Assembly (NCBI GenBank): GCA_937951955.1
Contig: CALGAD010000161.1
Coordinates: forward strand, 3,098 to 67,097
Reading direction: 5' to 3'
Source: an uncultured Bacillaceae bacterium
GTDB taxonomy: Bacteria; Bacillota; Bacilli; Bacillales; Caldibacillaceae
DNA length: 64,000 nucleotides
Positions 54,911-63,997 of this stretch are shown in pieces. Within the stretch, counting starts at the first letter, position 1; the number at the start of each line of letters is the position of its first letter. The notes beneath the pieces were generated by a model. That model made no database searches. It was not told where the DNA came from and was given only the letters and a program-made list of their open reading frames with translations. Both the position numbers and the translations under genes were made by a program.

Positions 54911-56848
54911 ATGGCGGATGTCATTCAAGTTACATTTCCGGACGGTGCGGTGAAGGAGTTTCAAAAAGGGGTTACGACAGAAGAGATTGCAGCTTCAATC
55001 AGTCCTGGCTTAAAGAAACGGGCCATTGCCGGGAAATACAATGACCGTCTTGTCGATTTAAGAACCCCTTTAGAAGTAGATGGAGCCATTCAAATTTTAA
55101 CGGAAAAAGATGCTGAATCGCTGGAAATTTTACGGCACTCCACCGCCCACTTAATGGCACAGGCCATTAAACGCTTATATAAACATGTAAAATTTGGCGT
55201 CGGTCCGGTTATTGAAAACGGATTTTACTACGATATGGATCTTGGCGATGCGACGATTTCGCCGGAAGATTTGCCGAAGATTGAAGAGGAAATGAAAAAA
55301 ATCATCAATGAGAATTTACCGATTGAAAGAAAAGTCGTCAGTCGTGAAGAAGCGAAACGATTTTTCGAAGAAGTCGGTGATGAATATAAGCTGGAATTAA
55401 TCGACGATATTCCGGAAGGAGAACCGATCACCCTTTATAAACAGGGGGAATTTGTTGACCTTTGCCGGGGCGTACACGTTCCTTCCACCGGTAAAATTAA
55501 AGAGTTTAAACTATTGAGTATTTCCGGTGCATACTGGCGCGGAGATAGCAATAACAAAATGTTAACCCGGGTTTATGGCACGGCGTTCTTTAAAAAGTCC
55601 GAATTAGAGAAGTATTTAAAAATGCGGGAAGAAGCGAAAGAACGGGATCACCGCAAACTCGGAAAAGAATTAGAGCTATTTGCAAATAACGAACTCGTCG
55701 GTCAAGGATTGCCTCTATGGCTTCCGAAAGGGGCAACGATTCGCCGCACGATCGAACGGTATATCGTTGATAAAGAAGTGAAACTCGGGTATGACCACGT
55801 TTATACACCGGTGCTGGCCAATGTGGAACTGTATAAAACAAGTGGTCACTGGGATCATTATCAAGATGATATGTTCCCGCCGATGGATATGGGGGACGGT
55901 GAACAGCTCGTCCTGCGCCCGATGAACTGTCCGCACCACATGATGATTTATAAAAATAAACCCCATAGTTATCGGGAGCTGCCGATCCGTATTGCGGAAC
56001 TCGGGATGATGCACCGGTATGAAATGTCCGGGGCACTCTCTGGCTTGCAGCGGGTACGGGGCATGACGTTAAATGACGCCCATATATTTGTAAGACCGGA
56101 TCAAATCCAAGAAGAATTCAAACGGGTCGTTCAGCTCATTATCGAGGTATATAAAGACTTTAATATTACGGATTACAAATTCCGGCTTTCGTACCGGGAT
56201 CCAGAAGATACTGAAAAATATTATGATGACGATGAAATGTGGGAAAAAGCCCAAAGCATGTTAAAACAAGCGATGGATGATTTAGGGCTCGAATATTACG
56301 AAGCAGAAGGGGAAGCGGCCTTCTACGGACCGAAACTGGATGTTCAAGTACAAACAGCCTTAGGTAAGGATGAAACATTATCAACGGTTCAGCTTGACTT
56401 CTTAATGCCTGAGCGTTTTGATTTGACGTATATCGGAGAAGACGGTAAAGAACACCGTCCGGTCGTTATCCACCGCGGTGTCGTTTCAACGATGGAACGC
56501 TTTGTTGCCTATTTAATTGAGGAATATAAAGGAGCGTTCCCGACCTGGTTAGCTCCGGTTCAAGTTCAGGTTATTCCAGTTTCACCGGAACATCATTACG
56601 ATTATGCCAGAAAAGTGACGGACGAATTGAAAGCTGCGGGAATTCGCGTCGAACTTGATGACCGGAGTGAAAAAGTTGGCTATAAAATCCGGGAAGCACA
56701 AGTCCAAAAGATTCCGTATATGCTCGTTGTCGGTGAACAGGAAATCGAAACGAATTCGGTAAATGTCCGGAAATATGGTGAGAAAAAATCAGAAACGGTT
56801 TCCTTTAATGACTTCCTGGAAAAAATCATAGAAGAAGTGAATTTTTAA
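54911..56848 (+). CDS. thrS: Threonyl-tRNA synthetase
   Basis: A 645-residue class II synthetase. Domains: TGS (1-63), editing domain with '[11 protein letters not shown]' and '[10 protein letters not shown]' (about 65-240), catalytic core (about 250-540) with the zinc-binding '[15 protein letters not shown]' and '[20 protein letters not shown]', then the anticodon-binding end (about 545-645). It charges tRNA-Thr and edits Ser-tRNA-Thr. GGAGGG precedes the ATG. It is controlled by the T-box immediately upstream. Confidence 0.98.
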   Translation: MADVIQVTFPDGAVKEFQKGVTTEEIAASISPGLKKRAIAGKYNDRLVDLRTPLEVDGAIQILTEKDAESLEILRHSTAHLMAQAIKRLYKHVKFGVGPVIENGFYYDMDLGDATISPEDLPKIEEEMKKIINENLPIERKVVSREEAKRFFEEVGDEYKLELIDDIPEGEPITLYKQGEFVDLCRGVHVPSTGKIKEFKLLSISGAYWRGDSNNKMLTRVYGTAFFKKSELEKYLKMREEAKERDHRKLGKELELFANNELVGQGLPLWLPKGATIRRTIERYIVDKEVKLGYDHVYTPVLANVELYKTSGHWDHYQDDMFPPMDMGDGEQLVLRPMNCPHHMMIYKNKPHSYRELPIRIAELGMMHRYEMSGALSGLQRVRGMTLNDAHIFVRPDQIQEEFKRVVQLIIEVYKDFNITDYKFRLSYRDPEDTEKYYDDDEMWEKAQSMLKQAMDDLGLEYYEAEGEAAFYGPKLDVQVQTALGKDETLSTVQLDFLMPERFDLTYIGEDGKEHRPVVIHRGVVSTMERFVAYLIEEYKGAFPTWLAPVQVQVIPVSPEHHYDYARKVTDELKAAGIRVELDDRSEKVGYKIREAQVQKIPYMLVVGEQEIETNSVNVRKYGEKKSETVSFNDFLEKIIEEVNF

Positions 56849-56866
56849 ACGATTCTTGATTAACGA

Positions 56867-56987
56867 GGGCTGTCCGAAAAGTAAAATTACATCAAGTTGA
56901 ACTAAACCAGAGTGTTGATATATCAAGGTTCTTGAACTAACAAAAGGGGCATCCAAAAGTCGAAAATACGACTTTTTGGACAGCCCC
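56867..56987. repeat. MITE-like inverted-repeat element, 121 bp
   Basis: The ends GGGCTGTCCGAAAAGT (56867-56882) and ACTTTTTGGACAGCCC (56971-56986) are inverted copies that match at 15 of 16 positions. Inside are a 12-base palindrome (TTGATATATCAA) and two direct copies of TTGAACTAA. The ends look like the terminal repeats of transposons of the 'GGGCTGTCC' type, but there is no transposase gene and I see no target duplication. It lies directly after thrS. Confidence 0.55.
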
Positions 56988-56993
56988 TTTTTA
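56945..56993 (+). terminator. Terminator of thrS formed within the repeat element
   Basis: GGGGCATCCAAAAGTCG / CGACTTTTTGGACAGCCCC forms a long hairpin with an AAAATA loop and minor mismatches, followed by T5. Confidence 0.8.
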
Positions 56994-57120
56994 TTGTACA
57001 GCCTTCTCGAACAAGCAAAATCGTTCCCGCTTGACGCATCCGTTTTTTGGTTCGAATTTTATCCTTGCATTTTTTCATGTCATTTGATATATTATGAATT
57101 GTTGTTTTTCGTGGTCTTGT

Positions 57121-57149
57121 TTGACACGCGGCCTCTTCTATGCTATATT
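57121..57149 (+). promoter_or_regulatory. Sigma-A promoter of infC-rpmI-rplT
   Basis: Consensus TTGACA (57121-57126), 17 bases, TATATT (57144-57149). Transcription should start near 57156. Confidence 0.8.
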
Positions 57150-57155
57150 TATAAC

Positions 57156-57312
57156 GAATTGAATACGGTTGGAGGATAAGTAGAAGCACCCGCTTCTCAC
57201 CTGGTTGACGCATGATGCATGCTGTTAACAGGTTACAACTTCAGGATATATTCGTATCTACAATTGGATACGAAGGAACTGTGCGGGTGTTTGTATGCCT
57301 GCATTTTTTTAT
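57156..57312 (+). promoter_or_regulatory. L20-type autoregulatory leader of infC-rpmI-rplT
   Basis: A ~155-nt leader before infC containing AGAAGCACCCGCTTCT-type pairing, a TTCGTATC/GATACGAA arm (57252-57275) and a terminator hairpin TGCGGG / CCTGCA with T7 (57282-57310). Position and architecture match the Bacillus leader through which ribosomal protein L20 causes premature termination. Assignment by position and structure, not by covariance search. Confidence 0.75.
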
Positions 57313-57384
57313 GCGCAAAATTCGGTTGATATAGATTATCCGCCAATTCCGGTATTCAAGACAATCTCTTGGAGGTGTTTGAAT

Positions 57385-57900
57385 ATTAGCAAAGAGGCCA
57401 TTTTAAACGAGAGCATTCGTGCTCGTGAACTTCGTGTCATTGATGCAAATGGAGAACAAATCGGAATCAAGACCAAACAGGAAGCACTGGAAATTGCCGC
57501 ACGCCGCAATCTTGATCTTGTGCTGGTCGCACCGAAAGCAAAGCCGCCGGTAGCAAAAATCATGGACTACGGCAAATATCGGTTTGAGCAGCAGAAGAAA
57601 GAAAAGGAAATGCGGAAAAATCAAAAGGTGATTGCTGTTAAAGAAGTCCGGTTCAGCCCCACCATTGATGAACATGATTTTAATACGAAATTGAGAAATG
57701 CCCGGAAGTTTCTCACAAAGGGAAATAAAGTGAAAGCCTCCCTTCGCTTTAGAGGTCGAGCCATCACGCATAAAGATATCGGTTTACGGGTCCTCAATCG
57801 CCTGGCCGAAGAGTGTTCAGATATAGCTGTGATTGAATCGAAGGCCAAAATGGAAGGGAAAAATATGTTCTTAGTTTTAGCACCAAAAGCGGAAAAATAG
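57385..57900 (+). CDS. infC: Translation initiation factor IF-3 (AUU start)
   Basis: A 171-residue IF-3, preventing subunit reassociation and checking the start codon. N-domain '[18 protein letters not shown]', linker '[17 protein letters not shown]' and C-domain '[19 protein letters not shown]' are all present. No AUG fits: GGAGGT (57371-57376) is eight bases before ATT at 57385, which gives '[15 protein letters not shown]', collinear with B. subtilis IF-3. A TTG at 57379 is only two bases from that site. The rare AUU start is the known device for IF-3 autoregulation. Confidence 0.94.
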   Translation: MSKEAILNESIRARELRVIDANGEQIGIKTKQEALEIAARRNLDLVLVAPKAKPPVAKIMDYGKYRFEQQKKEKEMRKNQKVIAVKEVRFSPTIDEHDFNTKLRNARKFLTKGNKVKASLRFRGRAITHKDIGLRVLNRLAEECSDIAVIESKAKMEGKNMFLVLAPKAEK

Positions 57901-57926
57901 GTTTGAATCATAAGGAGGAAAAACAA

Positions 57927-58115
57927 ATGCCAAAAATGAAAACTCACCGTGCTTCTGCAAAGCGCTTCAAAAAGACAGGTACTGGCAAATTTAAACGTTC
58001 CCATGCATATACAAGTCACTTGTTCGCCAATAAATCACAAAAACAAAAACGGAAACTACGTAAGAGCGGAATGGTTCATCCATCTGACTTCAAACGTATT
58101 AAACACATGATATAA
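57927..58115 (+). CDS. rpmI: 50S ribosomal protein L35
   Basis: A 62-residue, highly basic protein with the family start '[20 protein letters not shown]' and middle '[20 protein letters not shown]'. It ends 'FKRIKHMI', about four residues shorter than the B. subtilis protein. AAGGAGGA precedes the ATG at 57927; the ATG at 57903 has no such site. Middle gene of the infC operon. Confidence 0.97.
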   Translation: MPKMKTHRASAKRFKKTGTGKFKRSHAYTSHLFANKSQKQKRKLRKSGMVHPSDFKRIKHMI

Positions 58116-58146
58116 TTCAATATATTTTACCTAGGAGGGAACTCAC

Positions 58147-58506
58147 ATGGCACGTGTAAAAAGTGGTACAGTAAGACGTAAACGCCGGAAAAGAATATTA
58201 AAATTAGCAAAAGGATATTACGGTTCGAAACATCGTTTATATAGAGTTGCAAATCAACAAGTCATGAAATCCTTAAATTATGCATACCGGGATCGCCGGA
58301 GAAGAAAACGGGACTTCCGGAAACTCTGGATCACCCGTATCAATGCGGCAGCTCGTATGCACGGACTTTCCTACAGCCGGTTCATGCACGGATTAAAATT
58401 AGCTGGCATTGAAGTAAACCGGAAAATGTTAGCAGACCTTGCTGTTTCTGATCAAGAAGCTTTCAAACAATTAGCTGAAACAGCGAAAGCCCAATTAAAT
58501 AAGTAA
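58147..58506 (+). CDS. rplT: 50S ribosomal protein L20
   Basis: A 119-residue basic protein with '[20 protein letters not shown]' at the N-terminus and '[20 protein letters not shown]' in the C-terminal half. It binds 23S rRNA early in 50S assembly and probably represses its own operon through the leader. AGGAGGG precedes the ATG. A strong terminator ends the operon. Confidence 0.98.
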   Translation: MARVKSGTVRRKRRKRILKLAKGYYGSKHRLYRVANQQVMKSLNYAYRDRRRRKRDFRKLWITRINAAARMHGLSYSRFMHGLKLAGIEVNRKMLADLAVSDQEAFKQLAETAKAQLNK

Positions 58507-58508
58507 TG

Positions 58509-58550
58509 GAAAAAGCAGTCATTCTTTCGTAAGAATGAACTGCTTTTTTC
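58509..58550 (+). terminator. Terminator of infC-rpmI-rplT
   Basis: AAAAGCAGT-C-ATTCTT / AAGAAT-GA-ACTGCTTTTTT hairpin with a TCGT loop. Confidence 0.9.
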
Positions 58551-58648
58551 AATTAAAATAAACCGTTGTTTCCTCTGAAAATAGAGTTTTTCCTTTTTGA
58601 ACGCATGGGATACTGGGGCAATTAACGATTAACGGAAGGAAACTGGAT

Positions 58649-59089
58649 ATGAAATATGAAATAGAAGTTTCGCTTGAAAAGGACAAAGAATTCGCTTCCT
58701 TTTTGCAAAGAAAAATTCGGGAATTTAATGATGAACATTCCTTGTATCATCGGGAAGTACGGAAGGAAGGAGCGGTCCAGCCCATAAATCTCATTGTTTC
58801 TGATGATGCTGGGAATCTGATCGGTGGATTACATGCTGAAGTATATTGGGGCTGGATGGAGATTAATTATTTTTGGATACAAGAAGAGTATCGAGGAAAA
58901 GGACTGGGTGGGCAATTAATGGAACAAGCGGAAAAGCTTGCCAAAACTATGGGTGCGAAAAAAGCCCTTTTAACGACTTTTGACTTTCAAGCCCGTTCCT
59001 ATTATGAAAAGAAAGGTTATCAAATTGCAGGTGAAATTAAGGATTACCCACCTGGCAGCAGCTATTACACGATGGTAAAAACTCTGTAG
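58649..59089 (+). CDS. GNAT family N-acetyltransferase
   Basis: A 146-residue GNAT-fold protein. The acetyl-CoA binding motif A reads 'YRGKGLGGQLMEQAEKLAK' (about residues 91-109), preceded by the strands 'LIGGLHAEVYWGWMEINYFWI', and followed by 'FQARSYYEKKGYQIAGEI'. Substrate not known. GGAAGGAAA precedes the ATG. It stands alone between the rplT terminator and a 330-base gap, and is not part of the conserved ysd group, so it may be a local addition. Confidence 0.88.
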   Translation: MKYEIEVSLEKDKEFASFLQRKIREFNDEHSLYHREVRKEGAVQPINLIVSDDAGNLIGGLHAEVYWGWMEINYFWIQEEYRGKGLGGQLMEQAEKLAKTMGAKKALLTTFDFQARSYYEKKGYQIAGEIKDYPPGSSYYTMVKTL

Positions 59090-59423
59090 TGTTAACATAA
59101 TTGTTTTGGCGGGGGAATTCCGTTTCAACCAGTTGTTATTATTTAAATTATCCGTTGCTAACTTGCACAACGATCAATGAAAAAATTATCCCCGTCTATC
59201 ATGTGGATTTCAATATCGATGAGAATATGACGTGCGATGGATGATGGTTTTAACTTTGGAAAAAACGGTCGGAGTGGATTTGTTGCACACACCATTGGAT
59301 GCTCCCTCTTACGGGGGATTACTACAAACAGAAACAGAATGAATTTCCAAATAGAAATTTATTTTTTGCAAGAAAATTATAATTTAAGAACTGTTCGAGT
59401 GAACAACAAAGGAGATTAACGGA
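59090..59423. other. Intergenic region, no gene supported
   Basis: About 330 bases between the acetyltransferase and ysdA. A 60-codon frame (59237-59419) lacks a ribosome binding site and has no recognisable motif. TTGCAAG and TATAATTT near 59368-59383 are promoter-like fragments with poor spacing. Confidence 0.4.
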
Positions 59424-59675
59424 ATGATTTTTCAAGTAGTCGCAACACTATCGTGTATCGGTTTTTTGTTAATGGGTCTCGATAAACGGAAAGCCCGGCG
59501 CAAAGAATGGCGCATTCCAGAAAAAGTTTTCTGGGCGGTTTCTTTATTTGGCGGCGCTTCAGGCTGTACTTTGGGCATGTATATGTTTCGCCATAAAACG
59601 AAACATATCCAGTTTTATCTCGGCCTCCCGCTACTGACTGTCATGCAATGGTGGCTAATTTTCCGCTTCTTCTAA
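59424..59675 (+). CDS. ysdA: DUF1294 membrane protein (YsdA)
   Basis: An 83-residue protein with two to three membrane segments and the DUF1294 signature 'MGLDKRKARRKEWRIPEKVF' followed by 'LFGGASGCTLGMYMFRHKTK'. Function unknown. AAGGAGAT precedes the ATG. In B. subtilis ysdA also lies near infC-rpmI-rplT with ysdB and ysdC, which are both here. Confidence 0.9.
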   Translation: MIFQVVATLSCIGFLLMGLDKRKARRKEWRIPEKVFWAVSLFGGASGCTLGMYMFRHKTKHIQFYLGLPLLTVMQWWLIFRFF

Positions 59676-59776
59676 ATCGCGGACAAAATAAAATCATATC
59701 TGAACTTCCCTTTGTATAGTTTAGTAGTAAGGTTTATTTGCACGAGCGGCATCATGAACAAAGGGAAGGTAGCAAC

Positions 59777-60337
59777 ATGAACGAGCAGACAGATATGATC
59801 ATCTCCATTATCGGAACGAGCGGGATTCTTGCTCCCGTAGTGTTTATTGTTGTACATATCATGCGTCAATTCCTGTTTATCCCTGTTTTCATCGTTTGTA
59901 TGGCCGGTGGCTATTTATTCGGAACTTTATACGGTCTTATTTTTTCATTGATCGGTCTTTCAATTTCTTGCTTTATCAGTTATCATCTTTTTGATTTGTT
60001 TCCGGGGATTCGTAAACGATTTTACGAAATAAAAAGGAAACGATTTGGTGCGTATACCCGGTTAACGGTCGGACAGATTGCCGTTTTGAAAGTCGTTCCC
60101 TTCATGCATTTTCAATTGATTAACTTATTGCTGATGGAACGGAAAAAAAGTTTTAGTGAATATACAACGAGTTCCATTTTGACGAATATTCCCGCTGTCC
60201 TGATTTATACATGCCTGGGACGTTCGCTGCAATTTCTCTCACCCGTAAATTTGGTGATATTTTTCTTTCTCCTTGTTTTATTTATTTTTATTTTCCGGGA
60301 ACGTTTGGTGATTATTAAATGGAAAGATTTTTTCTAA
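59777..60337 (+). CDS. TVP38/TMEM64 (VTT domain) membrane protein
   Basis: A 186-residue protein with about five membrane segments. The family region includes 'IPVFIVCMAGGYLFGTLYG' and, later, 'LKVVPFMHFQLINLLL', the re-entrant VTT/DedA-like motif, then 'YTTSSILTNIPAVLIYTCLG'. DedA-like proteins affect lipid scrambling and membrane homeostasis. The ATG at 59777 has GGGAAGGT seven bases upstream; a TTG at 59738 extends it without support. B. subtilis has a relative, YtxB. Confidence 0.83.
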   Translation: MNEQTDMIISIIGTSGILAPVVFIVVHIMRQFLFIPVFIVCMAGGYLFGTLYGLIFSLIGLSISCFISYHLFDLFPGIRKRFYEIKRKRFGAYTRLTVGQIAVLKVVPFMHFQLINLLLMERKKSFSEYTTSSILTNIPAVLIYTCLGRSLQFLSPVNLVIFFFLLVLFIFIFRERLVIIKWKDFF

Positions 60338-60347
60338 GCCATAAAAG

Positions 60348-60374
60348 AAACCGTCCGTTAAAATGGACGGTTAT
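60348..60374 (-). terminator. Terminator of ysdB, overlapping its stop
   Basis: AACCGTCC / GGACGGTT around an eight-base loop. Read on the minus strand the stem is followed by TTCTTTTAT, so it serves ysdB, whose stop codon lies inside the hairpin. Confidence 0.6.
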
Positions 60375-60756
60375 CATCGTTTTCCAGAAATTCTTTAATC
60401 GGACTTTTCCAGTCGATCTTGGCATTCGGATAATTTTTCCGGATGCTTTCCTCGATATTACGAAAATCCTCTCTTGTTAAACCTTTTAACGAACCGACGT
60501 CTTTCGGAAATACAAAGATGGAGACAACATCAAAAGCATCTTCGGTCGTGCCTAAATATTTTTCTCCTTCAAATAATGCACCTTTATACGTGATCAAAAA
60601 ATTTTTGCGTACATTATTCGTATCGTCATAAAAGTAAAAGCGTTTTTGTTCATGGGCAAGCTCAAGCTTCCGTTTCGGATGTAGTAGATAGCGTATCCCG
60701 CTGATGATCAATAGTACAATCGCTGCAATTAGTACAATGCGGATGAATAATCCCAT
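60358..60756 (-). CDS. ysdB: YsdB, sigma-W pathway protein
   Basis: A 132-residue protein with one N-terminal membrane helix (about 4-22, 'FIRIVLIAAIVLLIISGIRY') and a soluble domain ('FYFYDDTNNVRKNFLITYKG', 'SIRKNYPNAKIDW'). In B. subtilis YsdB is linked to activation of sigma-W; the mechanism is not clear. GGAGGG lies upstream of the ATG. Its presence supports a working sigma-W pathway in this organism, relevant to the hflKC promoter. Convergent with the TVP38 gene. Confidence 0.87.
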   Translation of the reverse strand: MGLFIRIVLIAAIVLLIISGIRYLLHPKRKLELAHEQKRFYFYDDTNNVRKNFLITYKGALFEGEKYLGTTEDAFDVVSIFVFPKDVGSLKGLTREDFRNIEESIRKNYPNAKIDWKSPIKEFLENDDNRPF

Positions 60757-60909
60757 GTTCAGCCCTCCGTTTGCAATCTAACAAATATAAAAGATTTTCA
60801 ATCAAGCCTGTTCTCATTCCATTATATACGATTTACTTAAAAAAAGGTTTCAGAAAAGAATGCATTTGCTATAATTGAAAAGTATAGAAAATACGTAAGG
60901 GTGAAGATG

Positions 60910-61404
60910 ATGAATCTGGACAAACTATTTGCGTTACAGCAACAATTAGATGACAGAATTCGCAATGAACACGGTCTGGAAGATAGTGATTTGTTTATGG
61001 ACAAAGTTCTTGCGCTATATGTGGAAATTGGTGAGCTCGCCAATGAGACACGCTGCTTTAAATATTGGAGTAACAAACCGCCCGCAGATAAAGAAACGAT
61101 TTTAGAAGAGTATGTGGACGGTCTTCATTTTATTTTATCACTGGGACTCGAACTTGAATTGAATAAAGATATCCCGCATTTTGCTACGGTCAATCATGAA
61201 GCTACGACTTTGACGGGGCTATTTTTACAAGTGGTCTATGCTATAAATGAATTGAAACAAAACCGTTCCAAAGAAGCTTACTGGTATTTGATGACGGTAT
61301 TTTTTGAGTTAGGGGAAGCCTTAGGTTTTGCGGAATCTGATATCGAGCAAGCCTATTTGGCAAAAAACGAAGTGAATCATCAGAGGCAGGATGAAGGTTA
61401 TTAA
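60910..61404 (+). CDS. Dimeric dUTPase (all-alpha NTP pyrophosphatase)
   Basis: A 164-residue all-alpha protein of the dUTPase_2 / MazG-like group. Metal-binding helices are visible in 'ALYVEIGELANETRCFKYW' (ExxE) and 'EEYVDGLHFILSLGLEL' (ExxxD). The enzyme hydrolyses dUTP to dUMP, keeping uracil out of DNA. The ATG at 60910 has GGGTGA upstream; GTG 60901 and ATG 60907 are also in frame. Bounded by a bidirectional terminator on the right. Confidence 0.88.
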   Translation: MNLDKLFALQQQLDDRIRNEHGLEDSDLFMDKVLALYVEIGELANETRCFKYWSNKPPADKETILEEYVDGLHFILSLGLELELNKDIPHFATVNHEATTLTGLFLQVVYAINELKQNRSKEAYWYLMTVFFELGEALGFAESDIEQAYLAKNEVNHQRQDEGY

Positions 61405-61405
61405 G

Positions 61406-61443
61406 AAAAAGGCTCTATTCCCGATGTGGGATGGAGCCTTTTC
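61406..61443. terminator. Bidirectional terminator between dUTPase and glycosyltransferase genes
   Basis: AAAAAGGCTC-T-ATTCCC / GGGAT-G-GAGCCTTTT around a short loop lies between convergent genes. Confidence 0.85.
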
Positions 61444-61454
61444 TGGAGAAAAAT

Positions 61455-62594
61455 TTAAGCATAGAGCAGTGTTTTTTGATTGACGATTTGTTCATAATGG
61501 CTTAATAGTGTGTCGAAAATAATATCCCATGTTTGGGTTAAGGCGTATTCCCGCGCCTGATTCGTCATTTCTTTTCTTAATTCATGGTCGTTTATTAATT
61601 GCGTAATTGCCGCGATAAATTGCTCGATATTGCGCGGTTCACAAAGAAGGCCTGTTTGTTCATGCTGAACGATATGTTTCACACCACCGGCTTTCGCGGC
61701 GATCACCGGTGTTCCCGCTGCCAGGGCTTCCAGGACGACATTGCCGAATGTTTCCGTGACCGATGGGAAGATGAATAAATCGGAGGCTGCATATACATGG
61801 GCTAATTCTTTTCCGTCCAGATAACCGGTAAAGGTCATATTTTCCGGTGCCATTTGTTCCATTTCTTCTTTACTCGGTCCGTCCCCGGTAATTAACCAGT
61901 GGACTTTTTCTTTTACTTCCTGTGGTAACGAACGGGCGATCTTCATTAACGTAGCGACTTCTTTTTCCGGTGCGAGTCTGCCCACGTAAGATAACAGGAA
62001 AGGCTCTTCAATCTGATATTTTTTCCGCAATTCATCTTTGCTGTAGTCCGGATGGAACAGTTCGCAATCGACGCCACTTCCCCAGATCGTCATACGCGTA
62101 AAGCCCATTTTTCTCAATTGGTCCAGGGTATCTTGAGACGGCACAAAGGTTAACGATAAATGCCGATAAAACCAGCGCATAAATTTCCAAAAGAATTTAC
62201 TTAAAAACTGTAAATCGTAATAGGCCAGGTACTGATCAAAATTCGTATGGTATGAACCGACGACAGGAACATGATATTTTTTCGCATAGCGTAGACCGCA
62301 CATCCCGATATTGAACGGGGTGACAATATGAATGATATCCGGTTGAAATTCCTTTAACTTCGCTTTAATTTTAAAGAAATTCGGTAGCGCCAGCCGGCAT
62401 TCGGGATAGAGAAAAAAGGGAAAACTCATGAACCGGTTGATATGGGTGGAAAACGGTTCACTCGATTTATTATTCGGAGCAAAGACGATAAATTCGATTC
62501 CCTTTTCCTCCAAATAATTGGTATAATGGGATAAAATTCGGGCAACTCCATTGACATCCGGTGCAAACGTATCTGTAAATATAGCAATTCTCAT
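61455..62594 (-). CDS. Glycosyltransferase, GT4 family
   Basis: A 379-residue GT-B fold enzyme. N-terminal 'FTDTFAPDVNGVARIL' (Gly-rich acceptor-side loop), middle 'GSYHTNFDQYLAYY', C-terminal nucleotide-sugar site 'PSVTETFGNVVLEALAAGTP' with the EX7E motif. Relatives include alpha-mannosyl- and glucosyl-transferases acting on membrane lipids. The sugar donor cannot be read from sequence. GAGGGGG lies upstream of the ATG on the minus strand. It stands alone, divergent from ysdC. Confidence 0.88.
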   Translation of the reverse strand: MRIAIFTDTFAPDVNGVARILSHYTNYLEEKGIEFIVFAPNNKSSEPFSTHINRFMSFPFFLYPECRLALPNFFKIKAKLKEFQPDIIHIVTPFNIGMCGLRYAKKYHVPVVGSYHTNFDQYLAYYDLQFLSKFFWKFMRWFYRHLSLTFVPSQDTLDQLRKMGFTRMTIWGSGVDCELFHPDYSKDELRKKYQIEEPFLLSYVGRLAPEKEVATLMKIARSLPQEVKEKVHWLITGDGPSKEEMEQMAPENMTFTGYLDGKELAHVYAASDLFIFPSVTETFGNVVLEALAAGTPVIAAKAGGVKHIVQHEQTGLLCEPRNIEQFIAAITQLINDHELRKEMTNQAREYALTQTWDIIFDTLLSHYEQIVNQKTLLYA

Positions 62595-62864
62595 TTTCTT
62601 CCCCCTCGGTATAATCGAAAACCATTCAATGAATCATATATTCAATAAGTCCGAAAAATATCATACTATAATATTAGCAAACATGAATATAGTAAAATAA
62701 TAATTGCCTCATTTCAATCAATCAGGAACGTTCTTTATAGAAAAATAACTGATCGACCTCCTTTTTTTATTTATTACTATACTAGGACAAATTTGTAAAG
62801 ACAATATTAAAAATTGTTAAAAGATATTGCAAATTTATTATTATCATATTCATGGAGGAATTCC
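62595..62864. other. AT-rich divergent intergenic region
   Basis: About 270 very AT-rich bases between the glycosyltransferase and ysdC genes. It must hold the minus-strand promoter, which I cannot locate with confidence. A short palindrome GGAACGTTCT is at about 62728; no gene is seen. Confidence 0.4.
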
Positions 62865-62894
62865 TTTACGCTTATTTTAGAATAAGAGTATAAT
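62865..62894 (+). promoter_or_regulatory. Sigma-A promoter of ysdC
   Basis: TTTACG (62865-62870), 18 bases, consensus TATAAT (62889-62894). Only about 17 bases of leader precede the start codon. Confidence 0.6.
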
Positions 62895-62917
62895 TGTTTT
62901 ATAGAGGAGGAATTATT

Positions 62918-63997
62918 ATGGATGAAACTTTACAAATGCTAAAAGATTTAACAGACGCAAAAGGCATCCCCGGCCATGAAGGGGAAGTTCGTAATGTGTT
63001 TAAGAAGTACATAACACCTTATGCCGATGAAATCACCCATGATGGGCTTGGAGGCGTGATTGCGAAAAAGACCGGTCAAGAAAACGGACCGAAAATTCTT
63101 ATCGCCGGTCACCTTGATGAAGTTGGTTTTTTAGTCACGCAAATTGATGACAAAGGGTTTATCCGTTTCCAAACAGTGGGTGGCTGGGTTTCCCATGTAT
63201 TATTGAACCAGCGGGTTGTCATCGTCACTTCGAAAGGTGAAGAAATTATCGGCGTAATCGGCTCAAAACCGCCACATATTATGAAACCAGAAGAGCGGAA
63301 AAAAGCCGTTGATATAAAAGATTTATTTATCGATATCGGTGCAGAAAGTAAAGAACAGGCGGAAAGCTGGGGCGTCCGACCAGGGGACATGATCGTACCA
63401 TATTCTGAATTTACCGTGATGAAAAACGAAAAAAGACTGCTGGCCAAAGCCTGGGATAATCGGGCAGGACTGGCAGTAGCAATCGGTGTTTTGAAAAATT
63501 TACAAAACGAAAACCATCCGAATATCGTCTACGGTGTCGGTACGGTGCAGGAAGAAGTCGGTTTGCGCGGAGCTAGAACAGCTGCTTACCAAATTGAACC
63601 GGATATCGGGATTGCTGTGGATGTCGGCTTGACGGGGGATACACCGGGAGTGTCCGATAAGGATGCCAGAGGTAAACTTGGCGATGGGCCGCAAATCGTG
63701 CTTTATGATGCTTCCCTTGTTTCCCATAAAGGATTGCGGGAGTTTATCGTCAATGTTGCGGATGAATTAAATATCCCGTATCAATATGAGTGGATTCCCG
63801 GCGGAGGTACCGATGCCGGAGCCATCCATGTGACGAAATCCGGTGCACCGTCCATTGCCGTAACGATCGCTACACGATATATCCATGCTCATGCCGGAAT
63901 TATTCATCGGGACGATTACGAAAATACGGTCCGTTTACTGACAGAAGTGATTAAACGCCTCGATTGGGAAACCGTCAATAAAATAAAATACGAATAA
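62918..63997 (+). CDS. ysdC: M42 family metallo-aminopeptidase (YsdC)
   Basis: A 359-residue complete gene ending three bases before the window edge. The M42 (glutamyl/leucyl aminopeptidase, 'cellulase M') metal site is visible: His in '[14 protein letters not shown]', bridging Asp in '[13 protein letters not shown]', general-base Glu in '[11 protein letters not shown]', Asp in '[10 protein letters not shown]' and His in '[11 protein letters not shown]'. These enzymes form dodecameric tetrahedral particles that trim peptides. The ATG at 62918 follows GAGGAGGA; an ATG at 62894 overlaps the -10 box. Confidence 0.94.
   Translation: MDETLQMLKDLTDAKGIPGHEGEVRNVFKKYITPYADEITHDGLGGVIAKKTGQENGPKILIAGHLDEVGFLVTQIDDKGFIRFQTVGGWVSHVLLNQRVVIVTSKGEEIIGVIGSKPPHIMKPEERKKAVDIKDLFIDIGAESKEQAESWGVRPGDMIVPYSEFTVMKNEKRLLAKAWDNRAGLAVAIGVLKNLQNENHPNIVYGVGTVQEEVGLRGARTAAYQIEPDIGIAVDVGLTGDTPGVSDKDARGKLGDGPQIVLYDASLVSHKGLREFIVNVADELNIPYQYEWIPGGGTDAGAIHVTKSGAPSIAVTIATRYIHAHAGIIHRDDYENTVRLLTEVIKRLDWETVNKIKYE

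Noticed and set aside
56923..57213. 96-codon minus-strand frame downstream of thrS
   Set aside because: It runs through the inverted-repeat element and the infC promoter on the opposite strand and resembles no protein.
59237..59419. 60-codon plus-strand reading frame before ysdA
   Set aside because: No ribosome binding site, no recognisable motif, and its 3' end overlaps the ysdA translation signals.
62724..62740. LexA-type box near GGAACGTTCT
   Set aside because: The half sites abut without the four-base spacer of the Bacillus SOS box.
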